NCBI RefSeq assembly: GCF_001308875.1
Contig: NZ_KQ465115.1
Coordinates: 1-64,000 of the forward strand
DNA length: 64,000 bases
From: Lysinibacillus sp. ZYM-1
GTDB lineage: Bacteria; Bacillota; Bacilli; Bacillales_A; Planococcaceae
Reading direction: 5' to 3'
Positions within the stretch are counted from its first letter, which is position 1; the number at the start of each line of letters is the position of its first letter. The position numbers were made by a program, and so were the translations under genes. Positions 17,153-25,862 of the stretch are shown one piece after another. The notes under the pieces were generated by a model, which was not told the DNA's origin, searched no databases, and worked only from the letters and a program-made list of their open reading frames with translations.

Positions 17153-17869
17153 ATGGAAAAGATAGAAGAAATTGCAGCAGAACGAAGAACCTATACGGCA
17201 AACCAAAATACTCATTCCCATTGTTATGCTCAGTTAATTTTACCTCTCCAAGGAGAACTTTTTATGCATGCAGGGGCACAGGATCTTCGACTAGACCACC
17301 AAACATTATTTTTTATTCCTCCCGAGTGCAAACATACTTTTCATTCAGATGTACGTAACGAGTTTTTAGTTTTAGATATTCCTCATTTTATGCTAACTAA
17401 GAAAACGTTAGATAATAAAGGATTTTCCTTTAATTTAGATAAGCAATGGAAAGGGATACGCTACCTTATTCTGAATGAAATCGATAAACAATCTTTACAT
17501 AGTTCTGCTCTTAAAGACCTATATCCCTATATTTCACATTATTTACTTCAAGAACAACAACCTAACTCTATTAGGTATATCCATGAACATTACAATGAGA
17601 ACATCACAGTAAATAAGCTGGCCTCACTTGAACATTACAATCGTTCCTATTATTCGGATTGGTTTCTAAAAGAAACGGGGAAATCCCCTTCAGCATATAT
17701 ACAGGAAGTTCGTTTGAACAAAGCGAAAGAATTGCTACAAAATACAGATTTACCTATTTTACACATCGCAATTCAAGTAGGTTTTGAACAACAATCTTCC
17801 CTAACGCGATTATTCCAAAAACATGAGGAAATAACGCCAAGCCAATTTCGAAAAAAATATAGATTTTAG
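17153..17869 (+). CDS. AraC family transcriptional regulator (cupin sensor)
   Basis: A 238-residue regulator. The N-terminal half (about residues 15-90) has cupin-like strands with HSHCYAQLILPLQGELFMH and HQTLFFIPPECKHTFHSD, and the C-terminal 100 residues contain the double helix-turn-helix of AraC/XylS proteins (NITVNKLASLEHYNRSYYS and DLPILHIAIQVGFEQQSSLTRLF). AGGAGG precedes the ATG. It lies 188 bp upstream of a co-oriented EamA exporter, which it probably controls. The effector is unknown; the spaced His residues could bind a metal. Confidence 0.92.
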   Translation: MEKIEEIAAERRTYTANQNTHSHCYAQLILPLQGELFMHAGAQDLRLDHQTLFFIPPECKHTFHSDVRNEFLVLDIPHFMLTKKTLDNKGFSFNLDKQWKGIRYLILNEIDKQSLHSSALKDLYPYISHYLLQEQQPNSIRYIHEHYNENITVNKLASLEHYNRSYYSDWFLKETGKSPSAYIQEVRLNKAKELLQNTDLPILHIAIQVGFEQQSSLTRLFQKHEEITPSQFRKKYRF

Positions 17870-17958
17870 GAATAAACTAAGCAAATCATGAAATTTGGAT
17901 AAAAAAATTCTGAATTTCAGTAAAAAACTGTTATCCGATGTTTGTTAAATTTTATATG

Positions 17959-17978
17959 GACTTGGTTAAAAGCCAAGT
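17959..17978 (+). terminator. Weak hairpin after AraC gene
   Basis: ACTTGG pairs with CCAAGT around seven bases. There is no strong T-run immediately after it, so the terminator call is tentative. It could also be leader structure of the EamA gene. Confidence 0.3.
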
Positions 17979-18057
17979 TACTTCTTGATACCTGTGGTTC
18001 TCTCTATAATCACGGTTCTTTTTTTGAGAAGCTACTTAACTTAAAAGGAGCAAAAAG

Positions 18058-18987
18058 ATGGAAACAGTTTTAGGTTTATTTTTCACACTTTTATGGTCAT
18101 CTGCAGCGATAGCTACAAAGTTCGGTTTACACTCTACCACCCCTTTGGTATTGGCTACCACTCGCTTTTTGATTGCTGGAGGTTTGCTATTTCTTTATGT
18201 TTATTTGTTAAATAAAAAATACCCTTGGCCTCGGTCACAGGAATGGATCCCATTAATTTTTTTAGGGTTACTGAATACAACAATTTATCTGGGTGCAACC
18301 TTTTGGGCATTGAATTATGTATCAGCAGGCTTATTTAATTTACTTGTTACAACAAATCCTTTTGTAGTTGCTTTCCTGTCCTCCATATGGTTAAAACGAA
18401 AAGTTTATTTACAAGAATGGATAGGAATGGTTGTAGCAGCATGTGGATTGTTAATTGGCATATGGCCATCTATCACAACTGGTGAGGCTAATTTATATGG
18501 TTTGATTATTTTGGGATTAGGAATGTTATCAATGGCGATTGGAAGTGTTTACTTCAAAAAAATCAATCTTGATCTCCCAGGTATTGTCATTAACACTTGG
18601 CAAGTGTCTATTGGTGGGGCTCTATTAATCCCTATCACTTATCTTCTCGAAAAAGAAAAATTTTTTATAAAATTGGATTATTATTTCCTTGGTTCGTTAA
18701 TTTGGTTGGTGTTCTTTATTTCAATCGGCACAATGTTGCTTTGGTTTTACCTGTTGAAACTAGATACGGTAAAAGCCAATAATTGGTTATTTATGACGCC
18801 CATTTTCGGATACATATTAGCTGCTATTTTTTTAAATGAATCTATTACAGTGTTTGATATTACTGCAACCGTATTTGTGGTTTTGGGATTACTCCTCTCA
18901 GGAAATATAGCTAGCCTCCCTATCAAAAAAATTCATCACAGAATCCGTAGCGTTAGTTATGTTTCAAGGAAAAAAAAGGTTAAATAA
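18058..18987 (+). CDS. EamA/DMT family transporter
   Basis: A 309-residue exporter with ten predicted transmembrane helices in two EamA repeats. The start TVLGLFFTLLWSSAAIATKFGL and the segment GLFNLLVTTNPFVVAFLSSIWLKRK are typical, and the C-terminus is strongly basic (HHRIRSVSYVSRKKKVK). AAAAGGAG precedes the ATG. Substrate unknown. Downstream of an AraC regulator in the same orientation. It is not closely similar to the DMT protein at 8211-9110. Confidence 0.9.
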   Translation: METVLGLFFTLLWSSAAIATKFGLHSTTPLVLATTRFLIAGGLLFLYVYLLNKKYPWPRSQEWIPLIFLGLLNTTIYLGATFWALNYVSAGLFNLLVTTNPFVVAFLSSIWLKRKVYLQEWIGMVVAACGLLIGIWPSITTGEANLYGLIILGLGMLSMAIGSVYFKKINLDLPGIVINTWQVSIGGALLIPITYLLEKEKFFIKLDYYFLGSLIWLVFFISIGTMLLWFYLLKLDTVKANNWLFMTPIFGYILAAIFLNESITVFDITATVFVVLGLLLSGNIASLPIKKIHHRIRSVSYVSRKKKVK

Positions 18988-19020
18988 GTTTTGAGCACAG
19001 AAATGCTTGAAATTATTAAA

Positions 19021-19050
19021 AGCGTGTTTTGATCCAAACACGCTCTTTTT
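19021..19050 (+). terminator. Terminator of EamA transporter gene
   Basis: AGCGTGTTT pairs perfectly with AAACACGCT around six bases, then CTTTTT. Confidence 0.9.
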
Positions 19051-19245
19051 CTGTTCATTTATCAAGTTTATGAATATCAATTTGATCAAACTCTCATATA
19101 TTTAATAGATTTACAGCGTCACACCGGGATAAAAACAACACCTGTTGTTTGGAATCATGCCACAGTTGTTGCCATTGTGGCTTGTCACTTTGGCAAACTG
19201 TATTACATAAAAGAATTTAGTGCCCCAGAAAAAGCGTGGCGTTAA
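19051..19245 (+). pseudogene. Coding-like relic without a start codon
   Basis: An open frame of about 65 codons reads protein-like (segments LIDLQRHTGIKTTPVVW, then HATVVAIVACHFGKLYYIKE, ending SAPEKAWR and TAA). It begins inside the terminator of the previous gene and has no ATG and no ribosome binding site. I do not recognise the family. It looks like the 3' end of a gene whose front was deleted, perhaps when the LysR/hydrolase region arrived. Confidence 0.3.
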
Positions 19246-19290
19246 GTTTTTTAACCTTCGGCAACAAGAAACGGAAAGGTCAATATTTAT

Positions 19291-20187
19291 TTAGGTCCCA
19301 TTACTCAAAAATGTATCTCGGGACGCATTCAAAAAGGCTTCGATGGCAGGCGAAATCCACTTCTCTTCATGCCAAAACATTTGGGTTGCAAACGATGTGG
19401 CGGTCAAATCCCATGGTAATGGGATCAGTTCTCCCCTATTCACTTCTGCTGTCACAGCCATTTCAGGCAATATGGCGATGCCCATCCCGATTTTTGCACA
19501 TTGTTTAATCGCCTCAGCGCTATTAAATTCCAATTCGGTAATTCCTCCCATGCCCTTCTGTGAAAGACTTCGTTCAAAAAATGTGCGATAGGAACATCCC
19601 TTCTCCGTCAACAAGAAGGTCTCACCATTAAAATCTTCAATGACCAACTCAGTACGTGCAGCCAGCGGGTGATCGGGTGATACCAAAATATAAAAGCGCT
19701 CATCCAGCATTTTTTCTCCACAAAATCCTATCTCGTGCTTGGCCTCATCCAGCATAAAAATAATGTCCACGTCCCCATCTTGCAAACTCTGTTTAAGGTT
19801 CGAATGAGTCAGCGGTCGAAACATAAGCCGAATCCCTGGATAGCGTAAGCGAAACGGACGCAATACAGCCGGAAGACGATACGCACATAGCGTTTCGTCC
19901 GCGCTGATGACCACTGTACCCGTCACCTCTCCTGATTGCTTGACGGCATGCTGTGCTTCTTCAAGATCACTCAAAATGTTGGCTACATAGCCTAGAAAAC
20001 GTCTCCCTGCATCAGTCAGGATCACTTTTTTCCCTAATCTGTCCACCAGCTTAACACCCAGTTCTTCCTCTAAAGCCTTCATTTGCATCGTAACTGTTGA
20101 GGGGACATAGTTTTGCACTGCTGCAGCACGACTAAAGTTGAGTGTGGAAGCAAGCGTATAAAAAGTCTTTAGTTGGCGCAATTCCAT
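19291..20187 (-). CDS. LysR family transcriptional regulator
   Basis: A 298-residue regulator with N-terminal helix-turn-helix (LNFSRAAAVQNYVPSTVTMQMKALEEELG, residues 17-45) and a C-terminal effector domain. It is CysL/CbbR-like in length. GAGGAGA precedes the ATG. It is divergent from the MetX-like hydrolase gene, and a clear inverted repeat at 20220-20240 lies between them beside the hydrolase promoter. Base composition looks somewhat richer in G+C than the flanks, hinting that this block was acquired. The effector is unknown. Confidence 0.93.
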   Translation of the reverse strand: MELRQLKTFYTLASTLNFSRAAAVQNYVPSTVTMQMKALEEELGVKLVDRLGKKVILTDAGRRFLGYVANILSDLEEAQHAVKQSGEVTGTVVISADETLCAYRLPAVLRPFRLRYPGIRLMFRPLTHSNLKQSLQDGDVDIIFMLDEAKHEIGFCGEKMLDERFYILVSPDHPLAARTELVIEDFNGETFLLTEKGCSYRTFFERSLSQKGMGGITELEFNSAEAIKQCAKIGMGIAILPEMAVTAEVNRGELIPLPWDLTATSFATQMFWHEEKWISPAIEAFLNASRDTFLSNGT

Positions 20188-20219
20188 GATACATTTCTCC
20201 TCTTAATTCAAAAAAAATG

Positions 20220-20240
20220 AACGTTTTATTCAAAAACGTT
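20220..20240. promoter_or_regulatory. Inverted-repeat operator between LysR and hydrolase genes
   Basis: AACGTTTT and AAAACGTT form perfect 8-bp arms around ATTCA. It ends 3 bp before the -35 box of the hydrolase promoter and 33 bp upstream of the LysR start codon, a classic LysR binding position. Confidence 0.65.
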
Positions 20241-20243
20241 TCT

Positions 20244-20272
20244 TTGACTTAACAATAGCATCGTCGTAGAGT
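20244..20272 (+). promoter_or_regulatory. Promoter of MetX-like hydrolase gene
   Basis: TTGACT (20244-20249), 17-bp spacer, TAGAGT (20267-20272). Confidence 0.65.
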
Positions 20273-20321
20273 AATGACAAGAAAGGCCATCCATCTTTAA
20301 CTATGAAAAGGAGTTTTTTAC

Positions 20322-21332
20322 ATGAGAGATTATGAACTTTATGAACTGGGAGATATTTTGCTGCAATCTGGTGACACGCTGCCAAATGCCGTTCTCGCCT
20401 ATAAAACCTATGGAACACTAAATGCAGAAAAAAATAATGTGATAGTTTATCCCACTTGGTTTGCAGGTCTGCATACCGATAATGAATGGTTAATCGGAAC
20501 TGGCAAGGCACTGGATCCAGAAAAGTATTTTATCATCATACCGAATATGCTAGGCAATGGATTATCCTCTTCACCAAGTAATACGCCACCGCCCTATCAC
20601 CAAGCAAATTTCCCGCTGATTTCGATTTATGATAACGTGCGACTGCAGCATCAATTGGTTACTCAAAAGTTTGGTATTACAAAAATCGCACTTGTTGTTG
20701 GCTGGTCACTAGGAGCTGTACAGACCTTTCAATGGGGGGCAAGTTATCCCGATATGGTCGAACGAATCGCTCCATTTGGAGGGACTGCCATGACCCGAGC
20801 ACATGCAAAGGTTGTATTTGAAGGAATGATTGCTGCCCTTCAGGCTGATTCTGCCTGGAAGAATGGTTTTTACACGCAGCAACCAAAAGTGGGACTGGCA
20901 GCCATGGGTCGAGTCTATGCCCCTTGGGGCTTCTCACAGGCATATTATTTGGAACAGCTCTATCAACAAGACGGCTATCAAACATTGGAGGAATACCTTG
21001 TGGATTATTGGGATCAAGTGTTTTTGACCTTTGACGCCAATGATTTGATCACTATGTTACGTACTGGAATCACTGGCAATATTAGCGCAAACCCAGCATA
21101 TAATGGCGATTTTGAACTTGCATTAAGCAAAGTTACCCCACGGGCATTGATCATGCCAGGAAGTACGGATCTTTTCTTTCCTCCTCAGGACAACAAATAT
21201 GAGGCACAACATATGCCAAATGCCCGCTTCCTCCCAATTGAATCGAAATGGGGACATTGTGCTGGAATTGGACAGCATGAACTAGATTCTGAATTTATTG
21301 ATAAAAACCTAAAAATGTTCCTGCTTGAATGA
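20322..21332 (+). CDS. Alpha/beta-fold hydrolase, MetX-like
   Basis: A 336-residue alpha/beta hydrolase related to homoserine O-acetyltransferases. The opening LGDILLQSGDTLPNAVLAYKTYGTLN is MetX-like. The nucleophile elbow is GWSLGAVQ (Ser near residue 131) rather than the canonical GGSMGG of MetX. The charge-relay Asp is in MPGSTDLFFPP and the His in WGHCAG near residue 312. The altered elbow argues that it is a hydrolase or an acyltransferase with another substrate, not a housekeeping MetX. AAAAGGAG precedes the ATG. Controlled by the divergent LysR gene by position. Confidence 0.85.
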   Translation: MRDYELYELGDILLQSGDTLPNAVLAYKTYGTLNAEKNNVIVYPTWFAGLHTDNEWLIGTGKALDPEKYFIIIPNMLGNGLSSSPSNTPPPYHQANFPLISIYDNVRLQHQLVTQKFGITKIALVVGWSLGAVQTFQWGASYPDMVERIAPFGGTAMTRAHAKVVFEGMIAALQADSAWKNGFYTQQPKVGLAAMGRVYAPWGFSQAYYLEQLYQQDGYQTLEEYLVDYWDQVFLTFDANDLITMLRTGITGNISANPAYNGDFELALSKVTPRALIMPGSTDLFFPPQDNKYEAQHMPNARFLPIESKWGHCAGIGQHELDSEFIDKNLKMFLLE

Positions 21333-21346
21333 AAACTTTTTTACAC

Positions 21347-21378
21347 TTGACTTTCCCCTGCACGGGAAACTATATACT
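21347..21378 (+). promoter_or_regulatory. MerR-type promoter/operator (module 1)
   Basis: TTGACT (21347-21352) and TATACT (21373-21378) are 20 bp apart, over-long as in MerR-controlled promoters. The spacer is filled by TTTCCCCTGCACGGGAAA (21352-21369), a palindrome with one mismatched pair. It drives the MerR gene and the MFS exporter behind it. Confidence 0.85.
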
Positions 21379-21408
21379 TCCATTAGATTAAAGATTGGAG
21401 GTGATATT

Positions 21409-22227
21409 TTGTTTAAAATCAGTGTGTTTTCCAGGCTAAGCAAAGTATCCTTAAAAACATTGCGTTATTATGATCAGATCGGCCTATTAAAACCAAGAAA
21501 GGTAGATCACGACACTGGTTACCGTTACTATTCGGCAGACCAACTGCTTGAGCTCAACCGAATCTTTATTTATAAGGAATTGGGGTTCACCTTGCCACAA
21601 ATTATACATTTGCTTCACGAAGATATTTCAGTGAAGGATATTCAAGGGATGTTTAAGCTGAAAAAAAGTGAAATCCAGCATATCATCGATACGGAACAAG
21701 CCAAGCTCGCTCGGATTGAGGAGCGCATGCAACTTATAGAAAGAGAAGGACAAGTAGAATCAGGGCAAGAAATTAGGATCAAAGCTGAAGGCGCTCAGCA
21801 GTTCCTTTCTTTGAAAGCGCGCGGGAGAGAAGAAGACATTCCAGAACTGTTTCGTACATTTAATCAATTATTAACAAAGGAAACCCGCCAATTGGCTCAA
21901 AGTCCACAGGTCGTTTTATGGAAAGAAATAGAGGGAAAAGAGGATGAGTTTGAATTTGAAGTCGGTTATTTTTTGACCCGTGAACCTCCAGTATTCCCAG
22001 ATATATTTCAACTTCGGACGCTTCCTTCAGAGCCAATGATGGCCACAATGACCTTTCGTTCCGATTCTAACTATGCTTGTACGGCCTGTGTCGATTTAGC
22101 TAAATGGATTGCGAAAAATAACTATCAGATCAAGGAAAACGAACCTGGTAGGGAAATTTATTTACCGTTATCTACAACGCAAGATGCACAATTAATGGAA
22201 ATACAGATTCCCATTATAAATAGATAA
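21409..22227 (+). CDS. MerR family regulator with effector-binding domain
   Basis: A 272-residue activator of the BmrR/TipA-like drug-sensing class. The N-terminal winged helix is FSRLSKVSLKTLRYYDQIGLL, followed by a dimerisation coiled coil (residues 80-120) and a GyrI/BmrR-like C-terminal ligand domain. I start at TTG 21409 (FKISVFSRL) because GGAGGTGAT lies 3-4 bases upstream; the longer frame would run through its own operator. It is followed by an MFS exporter, so the pair looks like a drug-induced efflux module. A second MerR gene at 24303 has a closely similar operator. Confidence 0.92.
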   Translation: MFKISVFSRLSKVSLKTLRYYDQIGLLKPRKVDHDTGYRYYSADQLLELNRIFIYKELGFTLPQIIHLLHEDISVKDIQGMFKLKKSEIQHIIDTEQAKLARIEERMQLIEREGQVESGQEIRIKAEGAQQFLSLKARGREEDIPELFRTFNQLLTKETRQLAQSPQVVLWKEIEGKEDEFEFEVGYFLTREPPVFPDIFQLRTLPSEPMMATMTFRSDSNYACTACVDLAKWIAKNNYQIKENEPGREIYLPLSTTQDAQLMEIQIPIINR

Positions 22228-22250
22228 CTAAAGAGGCGGAGTGGATTGAA

Positions 22251-23426
22251 TTGAAAAATAATCTGATTATCTATGTGCTAGCATTTGTTGTTTTTTTAAT
22301 CGGCACGGTTGAATACATTATTACAGGCGTAATTGAAATGATTGCCACGGACTTTGGCGTAACTATTTCCGAAGCTGGGTTATTGGTGACCGTATTTGCC
22401 CTCGCAGCAGCCATTATCGCACCCATTCTAATCGCCCTAACGATAAATATGGACCGTAAAAAGTTGCTCATCGTTACCCTTAGTATGTTCATTGCCAGCA
22501 ACGGACTGGTGTTTATAAGCCCCTCTTATGATACCGCACTATGGATACGTATTATTCAAGGGGTTAGCGGAGGAATCGCTACAGTGGTAGCCATGGCAGT
22601 AGCTACTCGGCTGGTTGAAAAAGAAAGAAGAGGCCGTGCTATCGGCATTATTTTGATGGGTCTAAGCAGCTCACTAGTGCTGGGTGTTCCGATTGGCACA
22701 TTTTTTAGCGAGATTTTTGGATGGAGAGTTTTGTTTATTTTGATCGGTTTATTAACCATTCTTCCCCTGTGGATCGTCTATAAAAAGGTTCCAAAAATCA
22801 AAGAAGAAGAAGCGGTTACCCTCAGGATGCAGCTCTCCATTTTGAAAGATACAAAAATTCTAACTGCCTTAGCTATTACTTTATTTTATATCGGTGGATA
22901 CTCTACACTATTTACGTATATCACACCTTTCCTGCAAGCCACATCGACGCTTTCCATAACCGAAATTAGTGGCATTCTATTCCTAGCGGGAATTTGTAGC
23001 TTTGTCGGATCAAGATTAGGCGGGCAATTAGCAGATGCAAAGGGATCAAGATTCACAATTAGTTTCGGATTGCTGTTACAAGGCGCAACGCTCTCTTTAT
23101 TCGCTTTAGCTGGTGTCAATCTCATTGTATTAATCTTGGTTTTAATGATTTTTATGTTAGCGACATGGAGTATTTCCCCTGCCCAGCAACTATTTTTGGT
23201 CACTCTGGTACCTCGCAATCCAGATATTGCCCTTAGCGTCAATACGTCCTTCATTCAATTTGGATTTGCGCTGGGATCGGGATTAGGCGGGCTTGTCATC
23301 AGCCATACTTCTGTCCTGAATTTGAATTGGATCGCTTTGGCTGCAGTAAGCATCGCTTTTCTTCTTGCCATCTTGCTATTCAAAAAAATGAGTAGTGGTA
23401 TTGAAAGCTCTATTGTTACTAAATAA
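22251..23426 (+). CDS. MFS efflux transporter (DHA1-like)
   Basis: A 391-residue, 12-helix major facilitator protein. The opening LAFVVFLIGTVEYIITGVI and the loop following helix 2 (LTINMDRKKLLIVTL) resemble the AraJ/YdhP type of small-molecule exporter. The motif-C-like GLSSSLVLGVPIGTFFSEIFGWR in helix 5 marks antiporters. A TTG start at 22251 follows GGCGGAG. Cotranscribed with the upstream MerR regulator, 23 bp apart. Substrate unknown, likely a cationic or hydrophobic drug. Confidence 0.92.
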   Translation: MKNNLIIYVLAFVVFLIGTVEYIITGVIEMIATDFGVTISEAGLLVTVFALAAAIIAPILIALTINMDRKKLLIVTLSMFIASNGLVFISPSYDTALWIRIIQGVSGGIATVVAMAVATRLVEKERRGRAIGIILMGLSSSLVLGVPIGTFFSEIFGWRVLFILIGLLTILPLWIVYKKVPKIKEEEAVTLRMQLSILKDTKILTALAITLFYIGGYSTLFTYITPFLQATSTLSITEISGILFLAGICSFVGSRLGGQLADAKGSRFTISFGLLLQGATLSLFALAGVNLIVLILVLMIFMLATWSISPAQQLFLVTLVPRNPDIALSVNTSFIQFGFALGSGLGGLVISHTSVLNLNWIALAAVSIAFLLAILLFKKMSSGIESSIVTK

Positions 23427-23578
23427 AGATATTAAATAGCCCCAAATCTCTCTACATCCTTCCTTTATATTGATATGCTCGATTGAAAATCGGCATTTTC
23501 AACAATAGAGGTAGGGTGTTTTTTATAATCTCAAAACAATTCGTCAAAACCAACGCAAGGGTTTATGACAAATGAAGA

Positions 23579-23603
23579 AAGACCACCTTTTGATGGGTGA
23601 TCT
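23579..23603 (-). terminator. Terminator after MerR2 operon
   Basis: On the minus strand AAGATCACCC pairs with GGTGGTCTT, followed by T-rich sequence, 32 bases after the last stop codon. Confidence 0.6.
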
Positions 23604-23635
23604 TGTATACTCCGTTTTCAAAGCTTGTTACTGAT

Positions 23636-24280
23636 TTACCAGATAAACGGAATTAATTTTTTTGTTTTCTGTTTATATACTGTAAATTGTTCTCCGTACT
23701 TGTTCATTAGATAATCATCAGATTTTGGAATATATCCAAATACAAATACTAAGAATAGACCTAGAGGGATAAGCAAACTATAAATATTGTTAGAGATTAG
23801 CGCTAAACCCAATACCCAAAGGCAATCCCCAAGATAATTAATATGGATGGCATATTTAAACAAACCACCTGTATAGAGCTTCCCTTTATTAGCTGGATTG
23901 TCTTTAAAAGGTTTTCTTAGCAACTCCGAAACTGTGTTTAACATACTCCCCCCTAAAAACAATATCCAGCCTATAATAAGAACTGTTAAGTTTGGATCTT
24001 GATTACTAGTAATCATTAAGATAGGGAAACCTAAATAATAAATCCCAAAAGCTACACTATTCATAATGGCTTCTTGCCATGCTATACCTCTAGGCAACCA
24101 TATAAACATCATAGCTGTTAATCGTAAAGCTGTAATAATTAAAGCAATAAAAAGCCCAAGTGAAATGCCTGATTTGTCATAAGTAATGAAAAGCAAATAA
24201 TAGGCAATGACTAAATAGATAATTTCAGCAACTAAAATCAAGATTTTTTCTTTTATCGTTGGCTGGTTTATGCCATACAT
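23636..24280 (-). CDS. Isoprenylcysteine methyltransferase-like / DUF1295-type membrane protein
   Basis: A 214-residue membrane protein with five to six hydrophobic helices. The C-terminal third (YTGGLFKYAIHINYLGDCLWVLG and then NKYGEQFTVYKQKTKKLIPFIW) matches the ICMT-like/NnrU-like fold, where the GGLF...HINYLG and KYGEQF...Y stretches bind S-adenosylmethionine. Function is unknown; relatives methylate prenyl or lipid-like acceptors. It is encoded 22 bp after the MerR gene at 24303 and is presumably induced with it. This is an unusual partner for a MerR regulator. Confidence 0.75.
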   Translation of the reverse strand: MYGINQPTIKEKILILVAEIIYLVIAYYLLFITYDKSGISLGLFIALIITALRLTAMMFIWLPRGIAWQEAIMNSVAFGIYYLGFPILMITSNQDPNLTVLIIGWILFLGGSMLNTVSELLRKPFKDNPANKGKLYTGGLFKYAIHINYLGDCLWVLGLALISNNIYSLLIPLGLFLVFVFGYIPKSDDYLMNKYGEQFTVYKQKTKKLIPFIW

Positions 24281-24302
24281 TGTATTACGCTCCTTCTTTT
24301 AT

Positions 24303-25100
24303 TCATTTTATTGGAAAATATACTTCTACAATATTATTTTCCTCCGATGTGCTATAAGGATTCGTTTGATAAACTTCAAACGGGGCTCCATTCAGTTTAT
24401 AGTTATTTTCTTCAATCCACATATGTAGCTTTGTATGAATAGAAGGTAATTCATCATAAGAACCAGTAAGCGTAGCCATTGCGCAAAGGCCGGGAAAAAA
24501 CACTTTTGTTTTATTTGTAGCCTCTGCAAGGGGTATCGCAATTTCTACATCATATTTTTCTGGTATATATTCTGAGCTATGGAAAATTGCAAGTGGCTTT
24601 GCAATAGGTACTAAATTTTCAAACAAAATTTCACTAAACAACTCATTAAAGTGTAATAGAAAATCAGCGGTATTAATTTGTTTTCGTTGGGATAATATAT
24701 GAAAGGTTAAGTGATTCATAAGTTTAATCTCAATTTTATCTAAGTAACCCATGATATGTTCCGCTTCATCTAACCGTTGAATATCTAGCTTTAGTTTTTT
24801 TAAAAGTGAACAATAAAATGTCATATGTTGTGTTAGTTTTTCTTGTTTAGCTTGCATTTTAGCGTTAAGAAAGTCGGTATCTTCCCAATTAGCTAGAATA
24901 ACCTTGATTTCTTCAAGCGAAAATAAATAGTTTTTTAATCGCGTAATCAATAAAGCGGTTTCTAATTGGGAAAGATTATAGTAGCGATAGTAATTTTTAC
25001 TGTCTATAAAAGCAGGCTTCAAAAGCCCAATTTCATCATAGTAGCGAAGCGTCTTCAACGTGAGATGCGATATTTTCGAAAACTCACCAATTGAAAGCAT
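24303..25100 (-). CDS. MerR family regulator (second module)
   Basis: A 265-residue MerR protein with N-terminal winged helix (FSKISHLTLKTLRYYDEIGLL), coiled coil around residues 78-115 and a C-terminal GyrI-like effector domain that ends VYFPIK. I start at MLSIGEFSK because GGAGGTGAT precedes it by 4-7 bases. It shares the operator design of the MerR gene at 21409 and the recognition helix region KTLRYYD, so the two regulators may recognise each other's sites. Its target gene is the membrane methyltransferase-like protein immediately downstream. Confidence 0.92.
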   Translation of the reverse strand: MLSIGEFSKISHLTLKTLRYYDEIGLLKPAFIDSKNYYRYYNLSQLETALLITRLKNYLFSLEEIKVILANWEDTDFLNAKMQAKQEKLTQHMTFYCSLLKKLKLDIQRLDEAEHIMGYLDKIEIKLMNHLTFHILSQRKQINTADFLLHFNELFSEILFENLVPIAKPLAIFHSSEYIPEKYDVEIAIPLAEATNKTKVFFPGLCAMATLTGSYDELPSIHTKLHMWIEENNYKLNGAPFEVYQTNPYSTSEENNIVEVYFPIK

Positions 25101-25130
25101 AATAATCACCTCCTTTTTTAAATTACTTTA

Positions 25131-25161
25131 AATATAATGTTTCCTGTAAGGGGAAGGTCAA
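25131..25161 (-). promoter_or_regulatory. MerR-type promoter/operator (module 2)
   Basis: On the minus strand TTGACC (25161-25156) and TATATT (25136-25131) are 19 bp apart. The spacer is TTCCCCTTACAGGAAACAT, containing TTCC/GGAA arms, closely like the operator of module 1. Confidence 0.8.
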
Positions 25162-25862
25162 TTAATATAGTTAAATTTTATTTTTTGAGTAGAGAAAGCA
25201 TCTATAGCTTTCGAGACCATTCAAATTTTTTACTGGCTGCACACCCTTTAATAAAAAGCAATTAGGCTTTGTTAGTTTATGTACATTACTTCACAATCTT
25301 AGTTGTGACACAAGTATAGATCCAATAAAAAAATCATCTCTCCATAAGAAATTTTAGAGGGAAGATGATTTTAAGCAATCTTTATTAAAAATTATTCAAA
25401 CTTTGTTATTAATTAGATGATATATAATATTTATAGAGCCTTTTGGTAAATAATAGTCCAAGTAAAACACAAAAAGTTAGCCTTCTATACTTTTCACAAA
25501 GCCAGCATAATTTAATGATGGCTTTATAAAATATCGCTTCTTCCACCAAATATGTAGCATGCATCACGCAATCTGGTGTTGTCACTGAGAGCTAGTATGG
25601 ATTAGATTTTTCCTAGTGTCTTAGCCTCCCCGCCAAAAGATATATCTTGTCATATACGCTAATTTTACCTTTTTTAGTGGATCTCTCAAATTTCTGTAGG
25701 TCATTATCAACCTTCATATAGCCCTAGATCATTAGAAAAAAACCATCTTTATTCCATTCTTAAAACGTCTCCACATTGTTATTTTATTGACATCTAACTG
25801 TAATATTACAATGCTAAAATCATTTTCGTATCAAATTTTAACATTGTAGGAGGAATTAAAGC
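25162..25862. other. 700-bp gap with hairpin and small ORF candidate
   Basis: AT-rich region without a convincing gene. A long inverted repeat at 25327-25372 (AAAATCATCT / AGATGATTTT) resembles a terminator. A minus-strand frame at 25409-25585 encodes 58 residues with a hydrophobic segment (CVLLGLLFTKRL) but no ribosome binding site. The rest shows nothing recognisable. Confidence 0.4.

Noticed and set aside
17870-18057. Possible T-box or other leader before the EamA gene
   Set aside because: The region is too short for a T-box, and I found no conserved T-box core sequence; only a weak 6-bp hairpin is present.
20322-21332. Calling the alpha/beta hydrolase a homoserine O-acetyltransferase (MetX)
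   Set aside because: The nucleophile elbow is not the MetX form and no methionine genes are adjacent; a general hydrolase call is safer.
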